DNA of 64,000 nucleotides from Mesostigma viride (lineage: Eukaryota; Streptophyta; Mesostigmatophyceae; Mesostigmatales; Mesostigmataceae): NCBI GenBank assembly GCA_009746045.1, contig RPFO01000213.1, positions 3,275,266 to 3,339,265 of the forward strand. Reading direction: 5' to 3'. This document shows, in pieces, positions 13,201 through 26,365 of this stretch. The translations under genes and the position numbers were made by a program. The notes beneath the pieces are model-generated. The model did no database searches, was not told the DNA's origin, and worked only from the letters and a program-made list of their open reading frames with translations. Each line of letters opens with the position of its first letter. The stretch's first letter is position 1.

Positions 13201-16200
13201 ATGCCGAGACCACACCCTCGTGTGTGGGGACCAGCTGGCCGTAGCCGTCCACTGCACGCACCTGGGGACATCCAAATTGGTGACATTGCAGACTGCGGAT
13301 GGCGTTATGTAGCGACATGTTAGCTAAGTGCAACAAGACAAGATGCCGCATCAGGTTAATAGCACAGGTTATATCGGATTACTAGCACAGGCTATATCGG
13401 GTTACTAGCACAGGCTATATAGGGTTACTAGCACATGCTATATCGGGTTACTAGCACAGACTATATCAGGTTACTAACTCAGGCTATATCGGGTTACTAG
13501 CACAGACTATATCGGGGTTCTAGCACAGTGTATATCGGGTTACTAGCACAGGGTAGATCGGGTTACTGGCACAGCCTACATTGGGCTGGCCTACAATCGC
13601 TTCTGAGTGATGAGCCAATGAAATGCGGCTCCGCTCATTGATTGGCAATAAATTGCATGGGCCCCTATTCGTAAGCATGTAAAGAAAAAAGCGGTGCCAA
13701 TAAATACTGCAGAAAATAATATGGCACATTTACCATCGCAGGGGGGTCCAGTTTCGTGCCACTTTGATGATCTTCGTAAAAGTCCGGTGTCACCTTCAAG
13801 GATTTGGTCTCTGTCGCACATCTGCCGCCCCAGCCGCCCTCCACCGCGACATTGCCCGCCCACCCGGCACACCCGATGGCCGCAGACACCCAGGTGAAGC
13901 CAGGGTGCCCTAGCAGCTCGCACCCGACCAGCAGGGGGTCGGTCGACCAAATTGCGCCGCCGCTGCCGCCGCGTGCGACGTTGTCAACAAAGGTGGAGGC
14001 TGCAGGGCAGGCATAGGGATGGGATGGATGCGGAGTGCATAAAAGGAATCAGGAAGACGGTCGGAAAGAGGGCATGAGAGTGGGAAGAGAGTGGGGCAGT
14101 AGTAACGCAAGAGTGGGAAGAGAGTGGGAAGAGAGTGGGAACAACGACGGAACAGAGTGGGGCCCATACGGCTGTCGCTGGTGCAGGATGTACTATGGAT
14201 GTGACTTCAGAAAGCCATGCAACTAGGATGTACTATGCATGGGATTAGAGAAAGCCATGGGACCTATTGCTATGAACATGACCCCAAGCTATTGCCGTGA
14301 AACACGAACCACTTGGCGTTCTCGCAGGTTGCACTAAAGGCACCGATCAGGTTTGCATGTCGGATCTTTTATAGGGACAGGAATACTATGTTAATATGCC
14401 GAATTTCATGAGAGCTTGCTGGGGCTCCGGTGACACAAAGGCATGGTGCTGACTATAGTTCTACATGGAACAAGCCTTCAATGGAATCGGAAATGCAAAT
14501 CCCTTTGTTGGGAGGTCAGGGAGCACTTTGGGGATGATGTATGAAGGGGAGGAGGCCAGCCTAACCATAAACCAAAGAGACCTACTAATCTATGGCTTTG
14601 AACATAGCAGCTGGGGCTAATGGCGTTGTGTCATTTATACATTTGCCTGTGCCACATCTTGGGACGGAACAGTTAAGCTCGAGCTCGCCCACGCGCAATT
14701 GAGGTGTTTGCCAGGAGGCTAAGGGGGGGGCAAAGAGCCTTGGACTGTGGCCATGGCTGTCTACCAGCCCCAGATTAACAGCACCCAAAATCATGCAAGT
14801 ACATTGCAACAAAAGATCTCGAATCGGTCCTTATCGTATTGATGTGTATTGTGTCTGTGTTCTTGTCTCTCCATCGCTGCCGATGACTACGTCTACTGAC
14901 AAAGTACCTGAGATGTTTGGGCACGCCCCAACCATGCCGGCATGGGAGCAATCGAACGCGGCGCCTCCTCCCAGGAACGCCACGTTCCTCCGAAACATCG
15001 CCCGCGTGATCCCAACGGCCCCCGCCCCCTCGGCGCGCACCGCCCCACCCCCCCACCCGGCCCAGTTGTCCTCCAGCGTTGCGTTGGCTAGCATCATCTG
15101 CCCGCCATCCGAGAGCGCCACCGCGCCGGCGTGTTTGCGGGCGGAGTTATTCCGGTAAATGTCACCACGACTCAGCAGCGTGGATTCATCTCCGGAGACA
15201 AGGATGGCGCCGCCGGATGCTGGCGCGCGGCATCCTGTGAAGAAAACCCTGCACCCAGCCAGGTGGGGGGGTGTTGGCGATTGGGACCGAGGGGGATTGG
15301 GGTAATTGTGTCAGGAGTCGGGCAATTTCAATGCCCTAACAGCATATCAGGAAACTCCATGAATTGTGGTGGCGGTGATGGTACTTGTCAAGTAAAACAT
15401 TATCTGTGATTCTAACGCGGTATCGTGGTCTCAAGAACAACCATGACATGGTGGTTTACTTATTGAACTTTTTCTCAAACGTTTCAACCACTATGTCCAC
15501 ACCATCACGACACCACCCATAAAATCAACATCATCCCAAACTGCGTTCCCATACAGCTCCTGCACTTACCCGGAAGACTCCAGGGTGGCGCCCGATAGAA
15601 CGCACCCTGCGCCACCATCACCATCCTCCCCAGCGCCGGCATCCACGCTGCTATTAGCAACCCGGAGCCCATCCAGCGAGAGCTGGCCCGAGTCCCCGAC
15701 AAGAAAGCCACCACAGGCGCTGCCTGCGTGGCTGCCCGAGAGCACGCCCCCGATAATGCTGGCGCTGCTGCCGGTCCCCTCCACGTGCAAGGTACCCCCA
15801 ATGCTCCCCGCCCTGTTGTCCGCCCAGGTGATATTTTCTGAAATCAGGAGCCCCTGGCTGCGGACTGCGGCCGCGCCACCAGCCACCTGGGTACATGTGT
15901 GAGGCCACACGTGCAAAACATTCCTACTCCTTAGCATTCGTTCTGCTGTGGGGGCCGTCTGCGGGCAACATGTTGCATATATCTAGCTAGTCTATATTGA
16001 GCCCTACGCATGTCCTGTACGTGTACAATTATACCTTGGTTTCCATGGTGCGCGGCAAGTGTCCAAAACTTCAGCTACGTCATTGGAACATTTCAAAGGT
16101 GTGTACATGTCAAGCTTTCAGCATACTCCTGTTGTTGGTTTCCCTTTGTGCACAGCGAGCAATGCCAACTGCATCATGTATGGTGCCCGGCAGGCTAGTT

Positions 16201-19200
16201 GAATGGAGTCAGAAGAGACAGCCCCAGGATTCGATGGCCGTATGTTGCGGTAGATGAAGGGACAGGGATTGACGTGGGGTATGAATGGGAAGGTGCCCCT
16301 CTACAATCAACCCTTCCGTTGCTTATTCAACCCATCCATGCAAACTAGTGCTTGCTAAGAAATATCCCTGTCTTAACACTGGGACTACCCCTGTCTTAAC
16401 TCTGGCTATTCAACCTATCCATGCAAACTAATGTTTGCTAAGAAATATCCTTGTCTTAACAATGGGAATACCCCTGTCTTAACACTGGCTATTCAACCTA
16501 TCCATGCAAACTAATGTTTGCTAAGAAATATCCTTGTCTTAACAATGGGAATACCCCTGTCTTAACACTGGCTGTCCACCAACATCTACAACCATCAACC
16601 AAAGGTCATACTAGGACATGGCAGGCACATCCGTGAAAATGGTCCAAACACGCCCGCGTTGATGCTTATGTCAATGTGCCGAGTCCGTTCTATTCTTATT
16701 TCAGTGTGCCCAGACTTTTCACGGGTCATCATTGACGGCAACCTGAGCTCCAGCCAGGTCACCAGCACTTTCCACACCTGGCTGGATCCCTAATCAGTAC
16801 GTGGTAGTGCATGCCTGCCTGATACCCTGTCAGATATGTGTTGATACTTCCTGTCCCCATCAAACTAAGAAAGGGCACCGTAGCATACCTGGCCGGTGTT
16901 GCCCTCCAATCGGTCCCCCACCATCCTCATCACGCTGGCCTTGTCCGACACGAGCAGTGCACCACCCGTCGCCGCACGATTGCCCCGGAACAGGTTACCC
17001 GAGGAGGCGACCGTTGCGGCGATGCGCAGCAGGACAGCGCCGCCTGAACCTGGCAACCGTAACGGAGAGGCATTAGTCCGCAAAGAAGACATCGTCTCAG
17101 TGAGTGGGGGGCGCCGTGTGCAGCCCCTTACGGACAACGTCACCAGGCAAGATGGCAAGGTCACATATACGTCCACCTTTTGCATGTCAACCTGCTTGTT
17201 TAGCCTAGGCACTATGCGTAGCAGCCAGGCCTTCTACTATGATTGCATAATAGGCGACACAAGCCCCACAGTGCTGCTAGTGGACGGGTTAGGAGCGAAC
17301 ACAGAAAGCACATAAACATATTCAGCAGGTGCATGCTTTATTAACGTTGTACCATGCACCTAGGCGCATGTCCCAGAGGGGCTTTGCCCTTCGTCCGGAA
17401 ATTGTTACAGCACACAGTCTAGAGCCACAAAGGCTCTATGCATGCTTCCTTGACCCCGTCAGATGCATACACACACAACGTGGGTCCTGGTCCCTGCAGC
17501 CCGCCATGGTCAGACTATGCCAACTACGTGCGTGTCAAGGAGCAGCGCCGTTGGCATGCCGTGGAACCATACATGGCAACTCAGCAAGGTTAGAGGAAGA
17601 CAAGGAAGTACCAGGAACGGAACAAGGGAGGCAGGAAGGCGAAATGGGTTGAAGCCACGAGCATCTCATTTTTCCTCTGACATTGGGCCTACAGGGGAAG
17701 GAGGGAGGGCTGAGAGGGAATCCATCGACGATCACCCAGTTCAGGGGGGGGGAACCCCTAACACCCGGATCCCCGAGAAATCCTACCGGATGCGTCGTTG
17801 TCCTCCAGGTGGCACCCCATCATCCTGACGACAGCGTTGGGGCCCTCCACGAACAGCGCGGGTCCCCCAGGCCCCCGGTTGCCCCGCATAGTCGTGTTGC
17901 GGATGGCGGCAGAAGACCCCGACGTTATCTGCGTGGCCATGGCAGGTGGCAATTGAGTGATGAGGGGAGGTGAAGAAGCAAACCAACATCAGCATGAGAA
18001 GCTGCCCATGCATAAAAAGTAACGATGTATGTCTAAAGCTTCACAATGGATTGGGAAGCTGACCTACTTCAAAGGCGGCTGAGCAGCAGGACTGGCTGAG
18101 CATATCTGATCGCACATGCTTGTTTCTTTTCCCCCCCCCCCCCCTCGGTCGCCCCCGTGTGGCATATGGACCCTACTGGTTTCCAACCATCGCATCGATC
18201 CCATTACGGGGCCACTGTCTTGAGCAGTTTGCCGGTTACATACTGGCCCCGACTGCGCATCCGCATAGCGGTTCTGCACCTACTGTTTACCTTGTCAGGC
18301 TGGGAATGTGCAAGGCAGCACATCTATAAAGTCCCACCCTGCTCGAGCAGCCAAGGCGTGCCACTGGCTCAGTCCATCCAGCAAAAATGTAGGAAATATC
18401 TTGACACCTGGCCAGGTAGTTGCTAGTGAGCGACAGAGGTCCATGCTACCGACCACAGAAAATGTTTCATGTAGGGCAAAAAGCTTAGCACCTGGCGTGC
18501 TTGCTTAGAAAGGGAATGATTTGGTAGCAAAAATAATGACTACCCATCCCTTACTCATTAAATAATAGTCGTAAAAACACTACTATATGAAGCATTCTTA
18601 TCTATGTTCAGATTTCTTTAATGACGATTGATGCTTGCATATCTATTATTTAACGGCGCTTACCTGCAACCCCGCCCCCGCCACGTCAGCGATGTTCTCC
18701 TCTACTCTCGCATCTGCCACCTCGGCCGACGACAGAGTGACAAACACGGCACCGCCGGCGATGTGCGCGATGTTGCCCGTGAAGATGCTGCCATTTGCCA
18801 CAAAGTGGCCGCCCTCGTTGACAAAGACGGCGCCCCCGCGGTTGTTGCACTCGTTGTGGTAAAAAATGTCGCCTTGGCTATGGAAGACACCGCCGTCGTC
18901 GTTCACACGGACCGCGCCGCCGTCGTCATGGGCACTGCGCATCGAGACGGCGGGGCCAAACCATGGACACATACGAATCGCAGCGGAATGAATCCATGAG
19001 ACGACCAGCACAGGCCTGAAATACGGAAGACCTGACCACGGAAGCTCAAGCTTGCCCCTGTCTTTTCCGCATTTGACAAGTAACTGATCCCTCAGTGCCC
19101 TTCAAGGGGTCGCCCGCGCAGAGCCTCCTTGCTTTAACGGTATTTACACGGAGGGAACGGTGAGCTGGCAACCGTCACGCAGGGTCGAGGGGTCGCCCTA

Positions 19201-22200
19201 GGACAACTTGTCCAGGATGATGGAGTGGGAGTCGTAGCAGCAATAGGCGGGTACTGTAGGGCACCGACTACTGTAGGGCACCAACTACCGTAGGGCACCA
19301 AATACTGTCGGGCACCAACTACTGTAGGGCACCAACGACTGTAGGGCACCAACGACTGTCGGGCACCAACGACTGTCGGGCACCAACTACTGTAGCGCAC
19401 CAACTACTGTAGGGCACCAACTACTGTAGGGCACCAACGACTGTCGGGCACCAACGACTGTAGGGCACCAACTACTGTAGGGCACCAACTACTGTAGGGC
19501 ACCAACGACTGTAGGGCACCAACTACTGTAGGGCACCAACTACTGGAGCGCACCAACTACTGTAGGGCACCAACTACTGTAGGGCACCAACTACTGTAGG
19601 GCGCCAACGACTGTAGGGCACCAACGGCTGTAGGGCACCAACCACTGTCGGGCACCAACTACTGTAGGGCACCAACCACTGTCGGGCACCAACGACTGTA
19701 GGGCACCAACGACTGTAGGGCACCAACGACTGTAGGGCACCAACGACTGTAGGGCACCAACTACTGTAGGGCACCAACCACTGTCGGGCACCAACTACTG
19801 TAGGGCACCAACGACTGTAGGGCACCAACCACTGTAGGGCACCAACGACTGTAGGGCACCAACTACTGTAGGGCACCAACTACTGTAGGGCACCAACTAC
19901 TGTAGGGCACCAACTACTGTAGGGCGCCAACGACTGTAGGGCACCAACGGCTGTAGGGCACCAACCACTGTCGGGCACCAACTACTGTAGGGCACCAACC
20001 ACTGTCGGGCACCAACGACTGTAGGGCACCAACGACTGTAGGGCACCAACGACTGTAGGGCACCAACTACTGTAGGGCACCAACCACTGTCGGGCACCAA
20101 CTACTGTAGGGCACCAACGACTGTCGGGCACCAACTACTGTAGGGCACCAACGACTGTAGGGCACCAACTACTGTAGGGCACCAACTACTGTAGGGCACC
20201 AACGACTGTAGGGCACCAACTACTGTCGGGCAGCAACTACTGTAGGGCACCAACGACTGTAGGGCACCAACGACTGTAGGGCACCAACTACTGTCGGGCA
20301 GCAACTACTGTAGGGCACCAACCACTGTAGGGCACCAACGACTGTAGGGCACCAACGACTGTAGGGCACCAACTACTGTCGGGCACCAACTACTGTAGGG
20401 CACCAACGACTGTAGGGCACCAACGACTGTAGGGCACCAACTACTGTAGGGCACCAACTACTGTAGGGCACCAACGACTGTAGGCCACCAACTACTGTAG
20501 GGCACCAACGACTGTAGGGCACCAACTACTGTAGGGCACCAACTACTGGAGCGCACCAACTACTGTAGGGCACCAACTACTGTAGGGCACCAACCACTGT
20601 CGGGCAGCAACTACTGTAGGGCACCAACTACTGTAGGGCACCAACTACTGTAGGGCACCAACTACTGTAGGGCACCAACTACTGTAGGGCACCAACGACT
20701 GTAGGGCACCAACTACTGTAGGGCACCAACGACTGTCGGGCACCAACTACTCTAGGGCACCCTTGATGTTTTGGTGTCAGACACCAAGACATCAAGGGGC
20801 TGCAGCCATGTCAGGGTCAAATAGCGCAATGTGTCATGGCCGGCTGAGCATGTAGACTTGTGGCTGAGCATAGTAAAATACGGGAGGTGGAAGGGAAACT
20901 TGAGAAGCATGGCACTCACTAGCATACATCGACAATCTGGCACAGCGATGCATGGTCTCTTGCTGGTATGCCACTTGCCTATTCACAGAGCTGTGCCATA
21001 ATACTATGACTAAGGAGGAAGCAACCTTGTCGGCAGCCAGCCCCTTGGGAAGCCGAAGAAGCGCGGGCTGGAAGGAGGGAACGTAAACCTTGGAGTCTGC
21101 ATCTGGGGGGGGAGGCACTGCCACAATCCTACAGCACCTGACAGCTTGCCTGCCCGGAGAGTGGCACGCTGACACCCTTATAGAGGTCCCACGTCCAGGC
21201 ATTGATGACTGACCCAGCGCACGGTGGGAGGACAAGATAGAGTGTGCCAAGACACTTGAATAGTGTGTCACGGACAAAGGGTATCGATGCCAAGAATGGC
21301 CATCGAGAGAACACAAGGCCTTTGATATCAGGATGACAGCATGGCCATAAACACAACCGGAAGCAAGGTCCTTCACAAGCTCAAGCTGAATATAAGCCCT
21401 CAATTTCGAAAACAATCGGTCCCAGGCCGCTCACCTGTTCCACGTGTAGTTACTCCTGGTGGAGGTGACGCCAGCAGCATTAGCGATGCAACCCGCCCCG
21501 CCATCGTCCCCCTTGCACACGTTCTCAAGGAACACGTCCTCCATGAACGAGGCTGAGCTGCCTTCATCTGTCACGTACATCCCTGCGCATGCCTTCTTGG
21601 CGACGTTACGAACATAGGAAGATGCTGTCGACCGTAACGTGCCGCCATCCTTCACGAGCACGCCTGCTCCTCGGTCGTCACAGCTGCATGAGGTTGAGGT
21701 CCGTCAGGCACAGAGGCGCCACAGGCCACGGATGCACGTGGTGCTTGAGCCTCGAGGGCACACAATAACCAAAGGCCACCGCTTTGTGTTCCTCTGGAAG
21801 CTAATTTAAACTTGATCAAAATATATCATGGGCGGGATTCTCCAGATTTCTGGCCCGCGCTGGCTGTCTCATGATAGTAATCTTGACTTGTTAGGAATAG
21901 CATCATGGGGCGGAAGGCTACTACTTTGTAACGGCTTAAAACAGCAGAGAATCATCTACGCGGCACGCCAGCTGAAAATCATCCCCAGGATCCTTGCATG
22001 TGAACTACACGTTCCGATATGTACTTGCGGCTAAACTGAAAAGAATTTACTGCATGATTGTGGGGTTGCCCTGGTTACTTCATTACCGGAAGGTCTCTAC
22101 ATGACTATTGGTACAACATCCATCAGCCAGGTGCACGTAAGAGAACTCGGGCAAGGCAGTCGCTCACTGGTGGTGACTGCATGCCAGCATCACAGCCGTC

Positions 22201-24668
22201 ATGCATGCATGCCCCATCCAGGTCCCTAGGGACAGGGTGACTGGGTGGGGCTGCAAAATCACAGTACATTATACAAGCCGTTGCGGTTGCCCGTGTTTCG
22301 CCCGTACAGGGGATGCAGGTAACAGGTGGCAGCTTTCTCAGCACTTGGATGGTAAAAGGCTTTTGCTGACATACGTACACGTTCCCGATGACTTGCGCGC
22401 GCGTCAGGATTAGCACTGTGTCCTCCTCCAGCACCGCCACGCCACCCCCATCGTCGCCGGATTCGTTCTCAAGGACAAGAACGTCGGAGCACTCCCCCTG
22501 CGCGCCATCTGTCACTACGAACGCGCCCCCTTTCGAGTCCGCGTAATTCTCTACAAACCTGCACGCACGTTCATCATGGCATTTTTATTGCAAGATGGCA
22601 TGTTTATTGTGGAAAGGGGGAAAAGCAGTGGGCCGTTAGAAGCGCAGGCGTGGCAGCTAGTGAAGGCGTTGTTTGTGCGATACAGATACGAGGTTCTACC
22701 TTCAGGTGCACCACCCGGCCAGCAGTTGTTGGTCACTGGGACGGGGTAGCGTTTGGTAACGAGTGTGGGCGAATAATCAATAATTAATTATAGGCGATCC
22801 CAGGCCTTGGTACTCATTAATGCATGCTTGGGCAATGAAAAGCCCTCACACCAACAAGCTCAAGATGCGCGCGCACACACTGCCATGCACACAGAAACTG
22901 GGATGCAAGGAGGCAGGTTGGGGGGGGGGGGGAGAGGAAGGCGGTGGGGGGATGTGAAGGGATGGGCAATATAGTCATTTCACGCCGAAAGTTGGGTTGG
23001 CCCTACACATCGGGTCAAGCAAACTGAAGGCGTGAATGACTGTACAGTGAAGGATGACACACAATGTGGAGAGAGGAGCTGCCATCTGACATTCAGCATG
23101 AGACCTGCCAACCATGATCAAAGCGAGGTGCATGTCCAGTTATCCACTGGTAATGACCAACCTGTCACCCTCTGACGTCCAGCGGCTGTCCTCATCGCCC
23201 ACATAGACGCCCCCGCCATCCTCCTCCACCTGGTTGCCCATCCAGGTGCAGTTGCTCGTGGCCAGCGTGGCGCCGTCCTTCACCACGACACCCCCGCCGC
23301 CTTCCACGGCTATGTTGCCTATACAGTGGCACCCGCGGCACTCGGCCGAGCTCTGCTCTGCCAAGAATAGCCCGCCGCCTTTGTCGCCCGCGGTGCAGTC
23401 CGACAAGCGGACGTTTGCGCCGAAGAAACGGCTGCCATCTGTCACATGGATGCCCCCCCCTTCACCTGCGGCATCATCGTCCCCTCCCTCAGCTGGACCC
23501 GCTTTGCACGTGGTGATGTTAACATCTGTCAGCTGGATGGCTGAGGCAGCGCCCTCGGCGGAAATCGCGCCGCCGCCGGCGACCGCCGAGCATCCGCTGA
23601 AAATAGACGCGTTTGCGCGGAATTGGGTGCTTGCGGGTATACCGGATGCTGCCACACGCACCGCGCCGCCATTCTCCTGGGCCCGGCAGTCCACAAAGAC
23701 ATCGCCAGATGAGCTGGCAAACGCGCCATCCTCAAGGCTGATAGCCCCCCCACTCGAGGCAGCGGTGCCTTGGAAAATGCATCCCTGGGTGTCCACCTGG
23801 GTTCCATAGCCAGACGCCTGGATGGCCCCTCCAGAGGTCGTCGAACTAGTATCGCGGAATAGGACACCAGAGCAGGTGAGTTGGGCCCCTTCTTGAGCGG
23901 TAATTCCGCCACCTGTACCGACACCGTTAGGGCCATTCAGCGCTATGCCCGGCCCGAGGTACAGCCTGGCGGCGGGTCCACGGACGATCAGCGCCCGCGC
24001 CCCTTTGGCTGATATTTGCACAATGGCGTCGCAAGGTGGGACGCTGGTGGCATTATTATAGACGGCGCCCGATTGGGACGATATTAGGGTGCCGAAATCG
24101 CAAGCGTTTCGAGCTCGAACGCGTAGTTCTCGTGATATCAATGGCAGGCTGACCCCATCGGGTAGATCCAGCACGACGCTTCCATTGCTGTTGTCGAGGA
24201 CGATGTCGGTAATGGCGCTGTCGCCTATCGCGATGGACAGTTCTTGCAAATTCCTCACGGTGGCTGCAAGGTACGCAATCAGGTGTAATCGACCAACGGA
24301 GAAAGTAAATGTATTGCTTGGATAAATAAGGTTGATAAAGAAGATGCACTTTTGTTGAAGGCTTCTGGAGCAGTCCCGCGCGCCGGCAATGACGTCCGAC
24401 GTTATTTCTTATACTCATCTAGTGGCAGGGAAATTCGACAGTTCCCTAGAGTTGCAAGCGAAAGGGAAGGGGGGGATGGTTGCAAGCACATGAAGGTGGA
24501 TGAAAATGGGGACCCACCCTGAGCTGTGGTCTGGCCAGTAGTGAATGCACCAGAATAGCCGACAACCAGTAGTACTCGTACTAGGTTAAGAACGTAGTAG
24601 TCCCGGAACCGCACATGTCGGCAAGCTTCCCTTCCAGCTGCAACTTTGGACGCAAGAACGCAAGCCAT
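7237..24668 (-). CDS. Giant beta-helix (Pmp-type repeat) multi-pass membrane protein
   Basis: Seen: 15 exons, all with GT-AG borders and matching phases: 24668-24518, 24263-23162, 22558-22379, 21683-21435, 18934-18664, 17928-17787, 17049-16889, 15886-15570, 15248-14908, 13999-13734, 13261-13022, 12585-12178, 11046-10822, 10460-8767, 8095-7237. The sum is 6606 bases, an exact 2201 codons plus stop. Order: hydrophobic signal/anchor near residue 25-45; about 50-1010 repeated GGA(I/V/L) and DDGGG motifs of a parallel beta-helix; about 1060-1140 an Ig-like segment (RAVDGYGQLV); about 1140-1300 Cys-rich CxxC modules with GYW; then about nine membrane helices. A roughly 445-residue Ser/Gly/Asn-rich loop separates helices in exon 14. 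The tail is hydrophilic. Family knowledge: such proteins are numerous in algae; their function is unknown. Inference: a cell-surface receptor or adhesion-like protein with a cytoplasmic regulatory loop. The start is chosen as the first ATG before the hydrophobic segment. Confidence 0.85.
8141..8345 (+). repeat. Dispersed ~200-bp repeat in intron 14, ending GGTTGTCTCCTTGAT
   Basis: The same sequence occurs inverted at 34224-34430. Both share a run from the CCACCGTCTAGGTCATCTAG end through ATTCTCCCGATTTCTGGCC to the TTGTCTCCTTGAT end. It has no coding capacity. Partial copies of the terminal part lie at 21830-21875, 34750-34795, 40450-40475 and 41703-41726. It could be a short non-autonomous retroelement or the end of a larger one. 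Confidence 0.75.
11323..11809. repeat. 54-bp minisatellite, ~9 copies, in intron 12 of the membrane-protein gene
   Basis: The unit begins GAGAAAGATACTACTAGAAC and is 54 bases, a multiple of three, so the minus strand stays open as an 18-residue repeat (SFSSMYSFIV...). It lies between exon 12 (ends 12178) and exon 13 (starts 11046), which join in phase without it, so I take it as intronic. Confidence 0.9.
13350..13580. repeat. ~23-bp minisatellite, ~10 copies, in intron 10
   Basis: Degenerate unit ACTAGCACAGGCTATATCGG plus GTT. Copies differ by single bases and one is shortened. It fills the intron between exons 13261-13022 and 13999-13734 of the membrane-protein gene. Confidence 0.85.
16328..16576. 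repeat. 83-bp tandem repeat, 3 copies, in intron 7
   Basis: Unit starts CAACCTATCCATGCAAAC and is 83 bases. The last two copies are nearly identical; the first differs at several bases. It lies between exon 7 (ends 16889) and exon 8 (starts 15886). Confidence 0.9.
19252..20753. repeat. 17-bp minisatellite, ~88 copies, in intron 4
   Basis: Unit GTAGGGCACCAACTACT with most variation at two sites: (A/C)GGGCACC and AAC(T/G/C)ACT. A rare variant pair (GGCGCC followed by AACGGCTG) recurs exactly 323 bases later (19601 and 19924), showing a higher-order duplication of 19 units. Its open frames (VVGALQ, VPYSSWCPT) are by-products of the repeat. Exons 4 and 5 of the membrane-protein gene flank it and join in phase. 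Confidence 0.95.
20760..20798. other. 19-bp-stem hairpin capping the 17-bp minisatellite
   Basis: CCCTTGATGTTTTGGTGTC at 20760-20778 pairs with 20780-20798 across a single-base loop, with one T/G mismatch. It starts a few bases after the last minisatellite unit. Confidence 0.85.
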
Positions 24669-26164
24669 CAAAGATTCAAAGTAAGAATTTCCATAAAATT
24701 AAACCTACCGTTCAACCCTTATCGAAAATTAGACATGCTTGCGCAGGTTTCCGCCATAGCCTTTGGTACTGCAAGCTCGTCGTCTCAAGTCTCGCAAGCA
24801 GGAGATCTTGCCGCAAAAAGCGGATGATCTGGAATGGGTGAAACGAGTCAAACGACTTCGGCAGTTCAGATTCCTGTGAAAGCCTAACTTATCGCCACGT
24901 GGTAAAGGCCGAGATTTTCTGTGCTGACGAGGCCAGGTGTCGCCAGTTTGGCTTCTTACAGCTTTTGCCGTACATGGTGCTGGGCAGGCGCGGGGGCGAC
25001 ATGTGAACGTACTTCGCGACAGGCCATGCGAACGGTTGTATTTTCGACAGGGAGAGAAGAGAACGAACTCTTTACTAAAAACTCACCGTGCATTCATTAT
25101 CTCTGTCGGCGTGGGAAAACTGTCGGCGCACAATCATGGTGGGAAAGGCACTATCTCGGCCGGCGTGGGTCAGGCATCATCTCGGCTAGCTTGGGACAAT
25201 AAACTGTACTGAACTAAACGTACTGTGTATACTGTAGTCGCCAACTTGCGCTCCGTAAAAAAGTTTTTTTGTGGAAATTTTGGATGTGGCTGTCGAGGTA
25301 CGAGCACGCGGGGCCTGCTAATTATCACCTGCCCTTCACTCTTGAGGTTGGTGTATGGATACGGATAATTATGCAGTTCCTACAACGATCGGCTTGGAGT
25401 GTTGGCTGCGGCGGCTCCAGTTTCCCTTTTGCAAGGTTTGGCGAATTAGATTTCCATGAGTGCCAGCGCGCGATCGACTTGACTGTCGGTAGCCATGCCG
25501 GCTGCCTTAGTGACCTCTAATTTCGCGGTAACGGATCATTCGTCACGCTATGAGATAATCGATTATTAACCTCACTTCATCCTCTAGGGGTCAGGGAGCA
25601 TGGCTATTTCTCGTTCGGTACTATCCTACGGCGTTGATGCCCCACCAGCAACCAGGCCGTGACGACCACCGAAAGGAGTGACGCGGTTGGGTTGGGTTGA
25701 AAGGTTGTTGTGGTACTCAATAGTGGCCTGTTCAACAACGGCCTGCTGATCTTGCTTTTCTTGTTGGCCCACAACGCAGAGAGTTGGAGGCCAATGTTTC
25801 CTTCAAGGTTCAGCTCAGAAAATGCCTCAGGTCAGCATTACGCCAGTAGCTATCTGAAGTGTGCATGCATCAGGACCGTGGCCAAGCTTGCAGGTCTATT
25901 CTGGGCAAGACCGCACCGCGCGTGAATGTGCCGACCAGGTTGGCCGGTCCCAAGCATCGCCTGCAACTGAGTTTGTGTGGTGTGTTTCACCTGATTCTAA
26001 TCTGGATACATCGTTTAAAAGAAGAAGCGCAATGACCTGGCAGGTCCAGCCTATACAGCCAATACATCCCGATATGCTGCGCATGCCTTATTGCTGTCTC
26101 AGCTGACATTCTGTAGATGTGTTAGCAGAACAAAGGTGGGTAGGATATGCATACACATATCCCT
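24669..26164. other. Intergenic upstream of the membrane-protein gene
   Basis: About 1.5 kb expected to hold the promoter of the minus-strand gene at 24668. I see no exon with convincing coding features and no known element. Short phrases repeat at 25108-25200 (CGGCGTGGG, ATCTCGGC). Confidence 0.4.
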
Positions 26165-26355
26165 GAGTTCTAAGGCCGGGCATATGGTTTTCAATACATT
26201 CTAGGGGACAACCTGCAGCTGGTGGTTGGTGTAAACTGCCACCTACTCGCGGGGTGCACAATTGAGGTGCACCTCATGCAGGACCACCATGTATTCCAGC
26301 AGCTGTGCAAAGTTGCGGACATGGGGTGGAAGATGATCATGGCTACATCATCATT
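26165..26355 (-). mobile_element. Diverged 3' UTR fragment of the ORF1-only retroelement
   Basis: GGGCATATGGTTTTCAATAC and the following bases through GGTGCACC and GATGATCATGGCTA align with the inverted 3' UTR copy at 39507-39680. It abuts the truncated start of the reverse-transcriptase element. Confidence 0.6.
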
Positions 26356-26365
26356 GTCGACTATA

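Noticed and set aside
19134-20304. VVGALQ/VPYSSWCPT open frames
   Set aside because: By-product of the 17-base minisatellite inside an intron.
19252-20753. CRISPR-like array
   Set aside because: Units are contiguous with no unique spacers, and the genome is eukaryotic.
20834-21415. 193-codon minus-strand frame
   Set aside because: Lies in intron 4 of the membrane-protein gene, lacks the beta-helix motif and is not needed for phase.
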